Source of the DNA: Bacteroidota bacterium
GTDB lineage: Bacteria > Bacteroidota > Bacteroidia > 2-12-FULL-35-15
Length of the DNA stretch: 64,000 nucleotides
Direction of reading: 5' to 3'
Assembly (NCBI GenBank): GCA_947469885.1
Contig: CANIQT010000002.1
Coordinates: 248,001 to 312,000, forward strand
Shown: in pieces, positions 47,204 through 57,791 of the stretch
Position numbering within the stretch: the stretch's first letter is position 1
Layout: each line of letters starts with the position of its first letter
Position numbers and translations under genes: made by a program
The notes under the pieces: generated by a model
Told to the model about the DNA's origin: nothing
What the model saw: the letters and a program-made list of their open reading frames with translations, nothing else
The model's database searches: none

Positions 47204-47770
47204 TTTGAGGTACTCCACCAGTTTGTTCACTGCAATGGCGCGATGAGAAATTTTATTTTTTTCGGTCAATTCCATTTCAGCAAATGATAACGATTGCCCT
47301 TCGGGAACAAATATAGAGTCGTAACCAAAACCATTGTTTCCCAGCTTTTCATTCAAAATACTGCCTTTTATAATGCCTTCGAACTGAATTTCGTTACCGT
47401 CAATCACCAGAGAGATGATGGTTTTAAACCTTGCTTCTCGGTTTTCGATGCCTTTCATTTCGTCCAGCACTTTTGCTATATTATTATCAGCAATACAATC
47501 GACTCTGGCATAACGTGCGGAGTAAACTCCAGGGCGATTGTCCAGAGCCTCTATCTCTAGTCCGGTGTCGTCAGCAAAACAATTGTGATGATATTTTTCG
47601 TAAACATAAAACGATTTGAGCGCAGCATTTCCTTCAATGGTATCTTCTGTTTCCGGAATATCTTCCATACAATGCACATCGTGCAAACTCAACACTTTTA
47701 TACTTTCCGGAATCAATTGATTGATTTCGTTTACTTTATTTTTATTACGGGTAGCAAACACAAAAACCAT
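47180..47770 (-). CDS. rdgB: RdgB/HAM1 non-canonical purine NTP pyrophosphatase
   Basis: MVFVFATRNKNKVNEINQLIP...FADDTGLEIEALDNRPGVYSARYA...GFGYDSIFVPEGQ; start adjusted to 47770. Confidence 0.93.
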   Translation of the reverse strand: MVFVFATRNKNKVNEINQLIPESIKVLSLHDVHCMEDIPETEDTIEGNAALKSFYVYEKYHHNCFADDTGLEIEALDNRPGVYSARYARVDCIADNNIAKVLDEMKGIENREARFKTIISLVIDGNEIQFEGIIKGSILNEKLGNNGFGYDSIFVPEGQSLSFAEMELTEKNKISHRAIAVNKLVEYLKKILNPKS

Positions 47771-47865
47771 TGGTTGTTTATTTAGGGAGTCACAAATGTA
47801 GTACAAATCATTCTTAATTACTAAATTTTATTACTTTTGGCTTCTCTAAAAAATAAAATTGTTTT

Positions 47866-48756
47866 ATGGGCAGACCGATTGATATGATGATTGTGGGAGC
47901 GCAGAAAGCAGGAACAACATCTCTTTTAAGATATTTGGGTGAACATCCTCAGTGTATAAGTCACCCTCAAAAGGAGTTTGCCTATTTTACTGACAAAGCC
48001 GAATACGCTGAAGGACTTGCGGCTGCATTGAAAAAATACTATTCTCACCAAAGTTATACTAATAACACAGTTGTTATTGCTAAAAATGCAGGACTTTTTA
48101 CGGACATGAATGGGCTGGCAAGATTAAAAAAAAATAATCCCAATTGCCAGTTGGTATTTATACTTCGCAACCCCGTGGAGCGTACTTATTCTTCGTATCT
48201 GATGGAGAAAAACTTTGGGACCGTAAAATTTGAGTTTGAGGATTTGCCAGAAATGATAAATAAACACCAAAATAATAACGAAAACACCTGGGATTTCGAT
48301 TTTTTTATTGAATATAGTTTATACTCCCATCATTTAAAAAACATTTATTCTCTTTTTTCGAAAGAGAATGTAAATATTGTGTTGTATGAAGATTTGAAAA
48401 ATGATACACAAGGGGTTTGTCGGAAGTTGTTTGAAAAGCTAAAAATTGATTCATCATTTATGCCAAATGTTGAATTGAAACACAATATTACTCAAAAAAC
48501 AAGGTCAAACTATTATGCAAGAGCGGTTAAACATTTGTTACGAAATCAAAACCCTATTAAGAAGTTTATTAAAAAATTTGTACCAGGACACAAGGTGTAT
48601 AAGTATGGTGAATTGTTGCGCGAAGCTAATAAAACAGAAAAAAAACACTCCCCAATTGATACTAATGTGAAAAAATTTTTAATTGAATATTATAGACCTT
48701 TTAATCATGAATTAGAAGAAATGATAGGCAAAGATTTATCGTTATGGAATAAATAA
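47866..48756 (+). CDS. Sulfotransferase domain protein
   Basis: 'MMIVGAQKAGTTSLLRYLGEHPQ' (PAPS 5' loop) and 'LVFILRNPVERTYSSYLM' (3' PB). Confidence 0.92.
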   Translation: MGRPIDMMIVGAQKAGTTSLLRYLGEHPQCISHPQKEFAYFTDKAEYAEGLAAALKKYYSHQSYTNNTVVIAKNAGLFTDMNGLARLKKNNPNCQLVFILRNPVERTYSSYLMEKNFGTVKFEFEDLPEMINKHQNNNENTWDFDFFIEYSLYSHHLKNIYSLFSKENVNIVLYEDLKNDTQGVCRKLFEKLKIDSSFMPNVELKHNITQKTRSNYYARAVKHLLRNQNPIKKFIKKFVPGHKVYKYGELLREANKTEKKHSPIDTNVKKFLIEYYRPFNHELEEMIGKDLSLWNK

Positions 48757-48817
48757 ATTGAAAAGTCTGCAACCCTTTTGTAAATAATTAGCTACTGCTA
48801 CTACCCAAATAAGTAAT

Positions 48818-49720
48818 ATGAATTTTGAACAAATTAGCTACCAAAAGCACGAAAATTCTTACAAAGGTGAGAAAAATAATAGTGGGGCAATTGCACATTA
48901 TTCAAATTGGTTTGATAATTATACGGTAGATTTATGGAGGCATTTAGGAATGTTTTCGGTATTAAATCCATTGCTAGAAGATAAACCAGATTCAAAATGG
49001 ATTACAATTGGAGATGGACAATTTGGCACTGCTGCTACATATATTGAAAAAAAAGGAAGTAAAGCAACAGCAATTGATATAGATGATACTTTGCTTCAGA
49101 TTGCCTTTGAAAAGAAAATGATTAAACAATATAAGAAGTGTAATGCTGAAGCCTTACCTTTTGAAAATTCTTTTTTCGATTATTCTTATTGCAAGCAATC
49201 CTATCATCACTTTCCAAGACCTTTTGTTGCCCTTTACGAAATGATAAGAGTAAGTAAATATGCAGTAGTTTTAACTGAGCCCGCTGACTGGATACCTTTA
49301 CCGATTGTGGGAAGTATTTTACAAAAAATTAAAAGAGGTTTGAAAACCATACTTGGAAAAACAAATATTCATCATGATACGGGAAATTATGAACCTGACG
49401 GGAACTATGTGTTTACTATTTCGGAAAGGGAAATTGAAAAAATAGCGGTGGCATTAAATTTTCCGGCAATAGCTTATAAGCGATACAACGATATATACAT
49501 TCAGGGAGTAGAAAATAAAATGTATAACAAAACAGAACCTTTACTAAAAAAAATTAAACAAATAGCATTTATCAGAAAAATTAAAGAAAATTTTGGATTG
49601 CAACGACCTAATAATATTCAGATGATAATTTTTAAAACTCAGCCTTCTGAAAATGTAATTACAAAATTAAAAAAACAAAAATACAAGTATGTTTCGCTTC
49701 CAAAGAATCCTTATTTGTAG
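48818..49720 (+). CDS. Class I SAM-dependent methyltransferase
   Basis: 'KWITIGDGQFGTAATYIEKKGSKATAIDIDDTLL...EALPFENSFFDYSYCKQSYHHFPRP'. Confidence 0.85.
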   Translation: MNFEQISYQKHENSYKGEKNNSGAIAHYSNWFDNYTVDLWRHLGMFSVLNPLLEDKPDSKWITIGDGQFGTAATYIEKKGSKATAIDIDDTLLQIAFEKKMIKQYKKCNAEALPFENSFFDYSYCKQSYHHFPRPFVALYEMIRVSKYAVVLTEPADWIPLPIVGSILQKIKRGLKTILGKTNIHHDTGNYEPDGNYVFTISEREIEKIAVALNFPAIAYKRYNDIYIQGVENKMYNKTEPLLKKIKQIAFIRKIKENFGLQRPNNIQMIIFKTQPSENVITKLKKQKYKYVSLPKNPYL

Positions 49721-49878
49721 TTTAAAAAAGATTGTGACTTTTAAATTGGCAGAAATTGAAAAAACTAATTATTGTAAACAAACCTTGTAAATGAGGTAAC
49801 AATTTATTTTATCGTACCTTACATCAAAATACCAACAAGGGAATGCAGTTGACAATATGGATATGAAAAAAGAAGGAA

Positions 49879-49970
49879 ATGAATTTTGAATACTTTAGCT
49901 ACTTTAGGCACGAACAAACTATAAAAATCCGAATGGAGCAACGTATGCTTTGTTAAAAATAAAAAATTAA
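49879..49970 (+). pseudogene. Frameshifted remnant of a methyltransferase 5' end, paralogous to 48818-49720
   Basis: MNFEYFSYFRHEQ(fs)NYKNPNGATYALL resembles MNFEQISYQKHENSYKGEKNNSGAIAHYS. Confidence 0.55.
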
Positions 49971-50957
49971 TATATTATTTCAACTAAAATTTCCATAATA
50001 ACCCCTTCTTTCAATCAAGGAAAATATATTGAAGAATGTATTTTATCAGTAATTGAACAAAAATATGATAATGTTGAACATATTATTATAGATGGGGGAA
50101 GTACGGATACTACTTTAGATGTTATAAAAAAATATGAAAATCATCTGACCTATTGGGTAAGTGAAAAAGATAGTGGACAAAGTCAAGCAATTAATAAAGG
50201 ACTGAGGAAAGCAAGTGGCGAAATTGTTACTTGGCTTAATAGTGACGATTTGTATTTACCAAATACATTGCACAGGGTAGAAAAGTTATTTAAAGAGCAC
50301 AACACCATTGGATTATTGCATGGAAACTCTACTTTATTCGGAATGAATAAGCAAGAAAAAACCATTAAAGCCCCAACAACTGATTTGCAAGCAAAATACT
50401 TAGCTTACATACCTTACCCACAACCTTCCTCATTTTTTAAAAGAAGTATTTTAAATAATATAGGATTACTTAATGAAAATTTACATTACGGAATGGATTA
50501 TGACCTCCTTGTTCGAATTGCATTGAATTACGACATTTTACAAACAAATGATTTATTTTCAAAATACCGATTGCATTCGGAAAGCAAAACAAAACAAGGG
50601 TTAAATTTTGCAAAAGAATGGAGTATTGTATTCAGCAAGTTACTTCGCTCGATTCCGAAAACAGAGGATGCAAAAAAAGCATTGCAAATCTTAAATTTAT
50701 TTGATTCAGCAAATGATAAATTTGAGGTAACAAAGCAACCAGAAAACATCGAACTTTCTCTCCTATATTTTCTAAATACACAATTGCATTATTATTACGA
50801 AGCTCTTGAATTAAAAAAAACAATACAAATTGCATCTTTAATAAAAGAACTTGATAAGGAATTTTATAGAAAAGAAAAAATTAGGCAGATTTTCTCTAAA
50901 TCGAACTATTTGCATCCATCTGTAATCAATCTACTTCGTAACTTTACACGAAAATAA
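49971..50957 (+). CDS. Glycosyltransferase family 2, 5' end without ATG/GTG/TTG
   Basis: Frame upstream of listed ORF (50250) reads YIISTKISIITPSFNQGKYIEECILSVIEQKYDNVEHIIIDGGSTDTTLDVIKKYENHLTYWVSEKDSGQSQAINKGLRKASGEIVTWLNSDDLY; stop TAA at 49968. Confidence 0.85.
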   Translation, partial: YIISTKISIITPSFNQGKYIEECILSVIEQKYDNVEHIIIDGGSTDTTLDVIKKYENHLTYWVSEKDSGQSQAINKGLRKASGEIVTWLNSDDLYLPNTLHRVEKLFKEHNTIGLLHGNSTLFGMNKQEKTIKAPTTDLQAKYLAYIPYPQPSSFFKRSILNNIGLLNENLHYGMDYDLLVRIALNYDILQTNDLFSKYRLHSESKTKQGLNFAKEWSIVFSKLLRSIPKTEDAKKALQILNLFDSANDKFEVTKQPENIELSLLYFLNTQLHYYYEALELKKTIQIASLIKELDKEFYRKEKIRQIFSKSNYLHPSVINLLRNFTRK

Positions 50958-50961
50958 TTAC

Positions 50962-51840
50962 ATGCCTTATTTCTCAATAATAATACCTACCTATAACCGA
51001 AGTTCAACAATACTAAAAACGATTGAGTCTGTTTTATCGCAAACATTTCAGAACTTTGAAATCATAATAATTGATGATGGAAGTACGGATAATACATTTG
51101 AGGAAATAGAACATCTAAAAACTAACAAGATAATTTATAAGAGGCAAAAAAATAATGAACGTGCTAATGCTAGAAACAATGGAATTGCACTTGCAAATGG
51201 TGATTATATAACATTTTTAGATTCTGACGATTTGTTTTATACCGCTCATTTGCAAATAGCATATGAAGCAATTACGACAAAAAATAATCCTGAAGTGCTA
51301 CACACCAGGTATGAAATAATAGACCAGGATGGCAAGGTTATTGAGAAAAAAAATATATTAGATTCAAATCTTAACAAAAATCTCATTTCTGGTAATTTCA
51401 TGAGTTGCAATGGAGTATTTTTAAGAAAAGATATAGCAGCGAGTAATTTATTTAATGAAGATCGAGAATTGTCTGGGCTTGAAGATTGGGAACTTTGGTT
51501 GCGAATTGCATCACAATATAAAATTCAATATAGTAATATTATAACATCCGCAATCGTAAACCATAATTCAAGATCTGTATTAACAACAAACAAAAATGAA
51601 CTAATTCTCAGAATAAAAGCGTTACTTAAACATGTTTTAATGAATAAAAATGTTGTAAATTATTATGATTCTGAATTCTATAAATTGAAATCCAGTTGTT
51701 ACTCTTACATAGCTTTACACATTGCACTGACAAAAAAAGACCGTTTAACGACCATTAAATATTTATTTAAAGGAATTAAAGAAAACCCAAAAAGTTTGTT
51801 CAGTAAAAGATTATTTGCAACACTTAAACATTTTATTTGA
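50962..51840 (+). CDS. Glycosyltransferase family 2
   Basis: MPYFSIIIPTYNRSSTILKTIESVLSQTFQNFEIIIIDDGSTDNT...ARNNGIALANGDYITFLDSDD. Confidence 0.95.
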   Translation: MPYFSIIIPTYNRSSTILKTIESVLSQTFQNFEIIIIDDGSTDNTFEEIEHLKTNKIIYKRQKNNERANARNNGIALANGDYITFLDSDDLFYTAHLQIAYEAITTKNNPEVLHTRYEIIDQDGKVIEKKNILDSNLNKNLISGNFMSCNGVFLRKDIAASNLFNEDRELSGLEDWELWLRIASQYKIQYSNIITSAIVNHNSRSVLTTNKNELILRIKALLKHVLMNKNVVNYYDSEFYKLKSSCYSYIALHIALTKKDRLTTIKYLFKGIKENPKSLFSKRLFATLKHFI

Positions 51841-53047
51841 TTTGAAAGCCCATAAAAATATTCTAATTATCACTTACTGGGATTATCAAGACGCTTTGAT
51901 TCAAAATTACACTTTGCCTTATGCGAAAATCATATCTGATAATCTGTCCAGTGAAAGCAAAATATATTTGGTCACTTTGGATAAACTTAACCGAAAAAAA
52001 ATTAGCATCTCTTTTAAGAATAATATCCATAACATTAGTTTGCCATATTTTGGTTTCGGTATAAGAGCATGTTTTGCTTGGTTCAAAAATATTTTTAAAC
52101 TCTATAAATTAATAAAAAGGGAGAACATTTCATTCATCCATGCTTGGTGCACTCCTGCTGGTATGATTGGATACATCCTTTCATTATTAAGTAAAAAACC
52201 ATTAATTATTGATAGTTATGAGCCTCATGCGGAAGCAATGGTTGAAAACGGGGAATGGAAAAAAAATGGGATTGCTTTTAAACTATTATTCAAATTCGAA
52301 AAACTTCAAACACATAGAGCAATATTTCTTATTGCAACAACTGAAGGAATGAAAAAATATGCAGAAAAAAAATTCAACTTTTTTAATGATACTATTTTGG
52401 TAAAACCTGCATGTGTTGATTTAAAATTATTTTCGTCTGACAACTGTAAAAAACAAAATTTATTAAATGAGTTAAATCTTGAAAACAAAATTATTGGAGT
52501 CTACGCTGGTAAATTTGGAGGCATCTATTTAGAAAAAGAGTTTTTTGACTTTATTAAAATTGCTGAAAACTATTGGGGAGATAAATTTAGAGCATTGATA
52601 TTATCTTCGCACACCTCTTTGGAAATTATTAACATGGGAAATAAATCAAAACTCCTCCCAATTACATTAGTTCATCGTTTTGTGCCGCACCATCAGATTG
52701 CTGATTACATTGGTCTTGCTGACTTCGCAATTACTCCTGTAAAACCTGTTTCTTCAAAGAGATTTTGCTCTCCAATTAAAGACGGAGAATATTGGGCACT
52801 CGGATTACCTATAGTTATTACTAAAAACATTTCGGATGATTCTGAAATAATAAAAGAAAATAATATTGGTAGTGTACTGCAGTATCTGAACAACGAAGAG
52901 TATTTAGAATCAATAAAACAAATTGATAATTTATTGAAAACAAATTCAAAAGAAGAACTTTATAAAAAAATAAGACCAATAGCTGAGAAATATCGTAATT
53001 TTGAAATCGCAGATAGAATTTATAAATCAATTTATGGAAAAACCTAA
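51815..53047 (+). CDS. Glycosyltransferase (family 4-like)
   Basis: 'FIHAWCTPAGMIGYILSLLSKKPLIIDSYEPHAEAM', 'IGVYAGKFGGIYLEKEFFDFIKIAENYWGDKFRALIL', '...IKDGEYWALGLPIVIT'. Confidence 0.8.
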   Translation: MQHLNILFDLKAHKNILIITYWDYQDALIQNYTLPYAKIISDNLSSESKIYLVTLDKLNRKKISISFKNNIHNISLPYFGFGIRACFAWFKNIFKLYKLIKRENISFIHAWCTPAGMIGYILSLLSKKPLIIDSYEPHAEAMVENGEWKKNGIAFKLLFKFEKLQTHRAIFLIATTEGMKKYAEKKFNFFNDTILVKPACVDLKLFSSDNCKKQNLLNELNLENKIIGVYAGKFGGIYLEKEFFDFIKIAENYWGDKFRALILSSHTSLEIINMGNKSKLLPITLVHRFVPHHQIADYIGLADFAITPVKPVSSKRFCSPIKDGEYWALGLPIVITKNISDDSEIIKENNIGSVLQYLNNEEYLESIKQIDNLLKTNSKEELYKKIRPIAEKYRNFEIADRIYKSIYGKT

Positions 53048-54077
53048 CAAAATTATTATTACCGGTGGAGCAGGTTATATTGGTTCACATACAATTATAG
53101 AAATCATTGAAAATAGCAATTTTGAAGTAATTTCTATTGACAATTTTTCGAATTCGTCACCAAAAACTTTTGAAAGAATAAAAAAAATAACTGGAAAACA
53201 AATCACAAATTACAATTGTGATTTGTGTAATATTTCTGAACTTGAAAAGATATTTCAAAAAGAGGATTCTATTATTGGAGTAATTCATTTTGCAGCCTTC
53301 AAATCAGTACCAGAATCGGTCGAAAATCCAGGAAAATATTATTTCAATAACATTAATTCTTTACTGAATATTTTAGATTGTTGCATAAAATTTAATATTA
53401 CCAATTTTATTTTCTCTTCGTCATGCTCAGTGTACGGTAATATTTCAACACTTCCTGTAAAAGAAAGTACTTTATTTAGCAAAGCTGAATCACCTTATGC
53501 ATTTACAAAACAGGTGGGAGAAGAAATTATTAAAGATACATCAAAAGCTCATCCTCAATTACACACTTTGGCATTAAGGTATTTCAACCCAGTAGGTGCT
53601 CATATTTCTGGTAAGATTGGGGAAGACCCAATTAATAAACCCACAAGTCTTGTACCTGTTATTACTCAAACCGCTATTGGGAAATTGAATCAATTAATCG
53701 TCTATGGAGACGATTATAACACAAGAGATGGTTCATGTATTAGAGACTATATTCATGTAACTGATATAGCAATTGCACATATTAAAGCATTAAATTATCT
53801 AATTGAGGGAAAAAATATCTCCGGCTTTTCAATCTTTAATTTAGGAACAGGCAACGGAGTGAGTGTTCTTGAAGCTATAAATTCATTCGAAGAAATATCT
53901 GGAATAAAATTAAATTACAAGGTTGGAAAAAGACGCGATGGTGATGTTGCGGCTATTTATTCTGAAACATCCCTTTCAAAAAACGAATTGAAATGGGAAA
54001 CCAAATATTCTCTCAACCAAATGATGGAAACTGCTTGGAGATGGGAATTAAACCTAAAAAGTGAAACACATTTATAA
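53034..54077 (+). CDS. galE: UDP-glucose 4-epimerase
   Basis: KIIITGGAGYIGSHTIIEII...VIHFAAFKSVPESVENPGKYYFNN...SSSCSVYG...SPYAFTKQVGEEI...RYFNPVGAH; start at MEKPNK (53034). Confidence 0.93.
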   Translation: MEKPNKIIITGGAGYIGSHTIIEIIENSNFEVISIDNFSNSSPKTFERIKKITGKQITNYNCDLCNISELEKIFQKEDSIIGVIHFAAFKSVPESVENPGKYYFNNINSLLNILDCCIKFNITNFIFSSSCSVYGNISTLPVKESTLFSKAESPYAFTKQVGEEIIKDTSKAHPQLHTLALRYFNPVGAHISGKIGEDPINKPTSLVPVITQTAIGKLNQLIVYGDDYNTRDGSCIRDYIHVTDIAIAHIKALNYLIEGKNISGFSIFNLGTGNGVSVLEAINSFEEISGIKLNYKVGKRRDGDVAAIYSETSLSKNELKWETKYSLNQMMETAWRWELNLKSETHL

Positions 54078-54096
54078 AAATTTTATTTGTTTACTT

Positions 54097-55464
54097 TTAA
54101 ATATCCGATTCATTCATTTTGGTTACTGTTCGATTTCTCATAAAATAGTTTAGTATAACCAACGTACTTAAAAACTCAGGTAAGCAGGCTATTTTGAAAC
54201 GAACCAAGGCCCCGAAATTAGATGTAGATAAACCTATAATTAGTGCAAATAATAAAGAATAAGAAAGACAAAATAGAATTAAGGGATTATCGAATAATAT
54301 TTTGAACAATCTGAGAAATCGAATTCTGCTTAAAATAAAAATTGTCAATCCAAGGTAGAGTAAATTTTCAGTTCCTGATAAAAACATTACCATATTTTTT
54401 GATTCCCAAATATAAGGACGATATAAACCGGCTATTATAGCTGAAGGAGCTAGACTAAGAGCTTCGTCAAATGTTTTGTAAGAGCCAATATCAAAAGAGT
54501 TTCCTTTGTACTCTGCTCGCTTTAAATCTGCCTGTTTCACTGATGCTTCATTTACTAAATTATTTACATCAAAATCCCCAATTGTATCAAGTACCAAATA
54601 TCCTCCGCCAAAACTGGCAACATAAACCAAAGGGATTGCGGAATATTTTAAAAAATTACTTTTTATTTTCATTATTCTGTTGTAAGCCACCCAAATAAAC
54701 ACTCCAGGTAATAATGCAAATAAAATATATGGTTTTATGGCAAAAATAACATAGCCACTTATAAAAAATAAAAACAGGAATTTTAGTCGTTTTTGCTTAA
54801 TGATAAATGCATTATATAAAGAATAAATAAACCAGCATGAAGCAGACAGAGTTACAGTATCTTTTAACATACCAGATCCCCAGAAAATTACAGAAGGAAT
54901 AAAAAGAATAGAAATAGAAAGATGAAAATTTGTTTTTCGATATACGTCAGTAAAAACAAGAAACAAACGCCAAATCCCAGCAAAAGAAGCCCATGACAAT
55001 AATATAGTACTTAACATATATGATTGGAAAGAAAGAAACATAAACGGTACCAGTAATTTTACAAGAAAATATGATTTTGGTTCTATAAACATTTGCATCC
55101 AAGGATAGCCAGTAGTACGACCATCAAACAAATAATAATTTTCAATACTTCCTTTTTCAAAAAATACTTTTATAAAATCATCTGGGCGATGGATCAACAG
55201 ATTGGTTAATGCCCTAGCCGATTCGAAATAAGAAATAGTATCCCCTCCTTTGTAACCAAAAATATATACTAAACAGAATGCAAATGCCCCAATTACCTTT
55301 AAGATTACCCCACGAGTATAATATTTATATACAGGATTTTTTTTCGCATTTTTGAATTGGATGTAATACGAAATTAAAACTATAATAATAATGTAAATAG
55401 GAAATGCGAAATACTCCGCCAATGACAAATTTTCGAGATATCCGTAATTCTTTATTTCATTCAT
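54097..55464 (-). CDS. Multi-pass membrane protein, possible Wzy-like polysaccharide polymerase
   Basis: About ten hydrophobic segments; located beside glycosyltransferase cluster. Confidence 0.55.
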   Translation of the reverse strand: MNEIKNYGYLENLSLAEYFAFPIYIIIIVLISYYIQFKNAKKNPVYKYYTRGVILKVIGAFAFCLVYIFGYKGGDTISYFESARALTNLLIHRPDDFIKVFFEKGSIENYYLFDGRTTGYPWMQMFIEPKSYFLVKLLVPFMFLSFQSYMLSTILLSWASFAGIWRLFLVFTDVYRKTNFHLSISILFIPSVIFWGSGMLKDTVTLSASCWFIYSLYNAFIIKQKRLKFLFLFFISGYVIFAIKPYILFALLPGVFIWVAYNRIMKIKSNFLKYSAIPLVYVASFGGGYLVLDTIGDFDVNNLVNEASVKQADLKRAEYKGNSFDIGSYKTFDEALSLAPSAIIAGLYRPYIWESKNMVMFLSGTENLLYLGLTIFILSRIRFLRLFKILFDNPLILFCLSYSLLFALIIGLSTSNFGALVRFKIACLPEFLSTLVILNYFMRNRTVTKMNESDI

Positions 55465-55526
55465 TTTTGTTCTTTTTTTAGAAAGAAATCCATTTTTTCT
55501 TTTTTCAAAAGTAGAAATTTAAAAAC

Positions 55527-55534
55527 TAACTTTG
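55527..55534 (+). promoter_or_regulatory. -7 element TAACTTTG upstream of rel
   Basis: Matches TAnnTTTG; 24 bp upstream of ATG 55558. Confidence 0.5.
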
Positions 55535-55557
55535 TGTCAATTTTAAATATTTAATTT

Positions 55558-57777
55558 ATGCAAGAACAAAATACGATTGATTTAGAACTTGAGAAAAAAG
55601 AAATTCTGAAACGTTATAGGTCATTGCTACGTGCATGTAAAAGAACATTAGAGAAAGGCGACAAGCTTCTTATCAGAAAATCTTTCGATATTGCACTTGA
55701 AGCGCATAAAGATATGAGGCGAAAGTCTGGTGAACCCTATATTTATCATCCTATAGCTGTTGCTCACATCTGTGCAGAGGAAATTGGTTTGGGTACAACT
55801 TCTGTTGTTTGCGCATTACTGCATGATGTGGTTGAAGATACCGATTTAACACTTGATGATATTCGTGGGTTATTTGGAGAAAAAGAAGCAAAGATTATTG
55901 ATGGACTCACAAAAATATCTGGGGTGTTCGATCAAGGTTCTTCACAACAGGCAGAAAACTTTCGTAAAATGTTACTCACCTTGTCGGATGATGTAAGAGT
56001 AATTCTTATCAAACTTGCAGACCGGTTGCACAACATGCGAACTCTTGATAGTATGCAACGCGATAAACAATTAAAAATTGCTTCGGAAACGCTTTATTTA
56101 TATGCTCCTTTGGCGCACAGATTAGGTCTTAATGCTATTAAAACAGAACTCGAAGATTTAGGATTAAAATACACAGAGCCGGAAGTTTACACCAATATTC
56201 AACAAAAACTAACCGAAAGTGAACCGGAACGGAAACGCTTTATTTCAAAGTTTATTGTTCCTATCAAAGAAATTCTTGAAGAACAGGGCATGAAAGCTAC
56301 TATAATCGGTCGCCCTAAATCCATTTATTCTATTAATACCAAAATAAAAACAAAAGGAGTTACTTTCGAAGAAATTTTTGATTTGTTTGCAATTCGAATT
56401 ATCATTGATTCGCCAGTAGAAACTGAGAAAGCGGACTGTTGGCGAGTATATTCAATTGTTACTGATTTTTACCTACCAAGCCCTGATAGGCTTCGTGATT
56501 GGATTTCGACACCCAAAGCAAATGGGTATGAAAGTCTTCATGCAACAGTTATGGGTCCTGATGGAAAATGGGTGGAGGTGCAAATTCGTTCACTTCGTAT
56601 GGACGAACTTGCAGAAAAAGGGTATGCTGCTCATTGGAAATATAAGGACAGTGCCAACGAAAGTCAGTTAGATGAATGGATACGAAAAATTCGTGAGATT
56701 CTGGAAAACCCAGAAGAAAATGCAATGGAGTTTATAGATGATTTTAAATTAAATTTATTTGCCGAAGAAATTTTTGCATTCACTCCGAAGGGCGAAATAA
56801 GGACTATGCCCAAAAATTCTACCGCACTCGATTTCGCTTTCGATATTCATTCCAAAATTGGTGAAAAATGCATAGGAGCAAAGGTAAACCACAAATTGGT
56901 GCCCCTTAGCTATAAACTAAAAAGTGGTGACCAAGTGGAGGTACTGACTTCTTCCAAACAAAAACCAAAAGAAGATTGGCTCGGATTTGTTGTTACTGCC
57001 CGTGCAAAAAGCAAAATAAAAGCTGCCTTAAAAGCTGACCGGAGAAAAATATCGAAAGATGGAAAAGCAATGTTGGAAATAAAATTCAAACATTTAAAAA
57101 TAGATTTCAATCCTGATAACGTAAATCAAGTTGCTAATTATTTTAAGCTACCCAATAGTCAGGAACTCTTTTATCGAATTGCAATTGGAAATATTGATGT
57201 AAAACATTTAAAAGATTTTCATCAAGAAAATGGTAAAATTGCTCACAAATCGGGAAATCTCAAAAAACATGATTCTACGGCATCACTTGAGCAATTGGTT
57301 ACTGCTGCTAGAGGAAAGTCAGATATGCTTGTGATTGGGGAAAGCCTTGAGAAAATTGATTATAAATTATCACCTTGCTGCAGTCCAATTCCTGGCGATG
57401 ATGTTTTTGGTTTCATCACTATAAATGAAGGTATAAAAATTCATAGAGTCAATTGCCCCAATGCCATACAACTCTTATCGAATTATGCCTACAGAGTGGT
57501 AAAAGCAAAATGGACCAGCAAAGAGTTAATTTCTTTTCTTGCGGGTATTAAAATTACAGGTATTGATGAAGTAGGAATCGTGAACAACATCACCAAAATT
57601 ATTTCGAACGAATTAAATGTAAATATGCGTTCTATCAGTTTTGATACCAATGATGGAACGTTTGAGGGCACCATCATGGTATTTGTTCAAGATACTAACC
57701 ACCTTACAGAGTTAATGAAAAAGTTAAAAACAGTGAATGGAGTTTTGAATGTTAACAGAATTGATGGAAAAGATTAA
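55558..57777 (+). CDS. Bifunctional (p)ppGpp synthetase/hydrolase (RelA/SpoT family)
   Basis: HD domain 'YIYHPIAVAHICAEE...ALLHDVVEDTD', 'KLADRLHNMRT', synthetase 'GRPKSIYSINTKIK', TGS 'IFAFTPKGEIRTMPKNSTALDFAFDIHS', ACT at C-terminus. Confidence 0.97.
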   Translation: MQEQNTIDLELEKKEILKRYRSLLRACKRTLEKGDKLLIRKSFDIALEAHKDMRRKSGEPYIYHPIAVAHICAEEIGLGTTSVVCALLHDVVEDTDLTLDDIRGLFGEKEAKIIDGLTKISGVFDQGSSQQAENFRKMLLTLSDDVRVILIKLADRLHNMRTLDSMQRDKQLKIASETLYLYAPLAHRLGLNAIKTELEDLGLKYTEPEVYTNIQQKLTESEPERKRFISKFIVPIKEILEEQGMKATIIGRPKSIYSINTKIKTKGVTFEEIFDLFAIRIIIDSPVETEKADCWRVYSIVTDFYLPSPDRLRDWISTPKANGYESLHATVMGPDGKWVEVQIRSLRMDELAEKGYAAHWKYKDSANESQLDEWIRKIREILENPEENAMEFIDDFKLNLFAEEIFAFTPKGEIRTMPKNSTALDFAFDIHSKIGEKCIGAKVNHKLVPLSYKLKSGDQVEVLTSSKQKPKEDWLGFVVTARAKSKIKAALKADRRKISKDGKAMLEIKFKHLKIDFNPDNVNQVANYFKLPNSQELFYRIAIGNIDVKHLKDFHQENGKIAHKSGNLKKHDSTASLEQLVTAARGKSDMLVIGESLEKIDYKLSPCCSPIPGDDVFGFITINEGIKIHRVNCPNAIQLLSNYAYRVVKAKWTSKELISFLAGIKITGIDEVGIVNNITKIISNELNVNMRSISFDTNDGTFEGTIMVFVQDTNHLTELMKKLKTVNGVLNVNRIDGKD

Positions 57778-57791
57778 CCTGTTTGTGGATA

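Noticed and set aside
53198-53226. Perfect 11-bp inverted repeat acaaatcacaa/ttgtgatttgt
   Set aside because: Inside the well-conserved galE reading frame; AT-rich chance palindrome is the simpler explanation.
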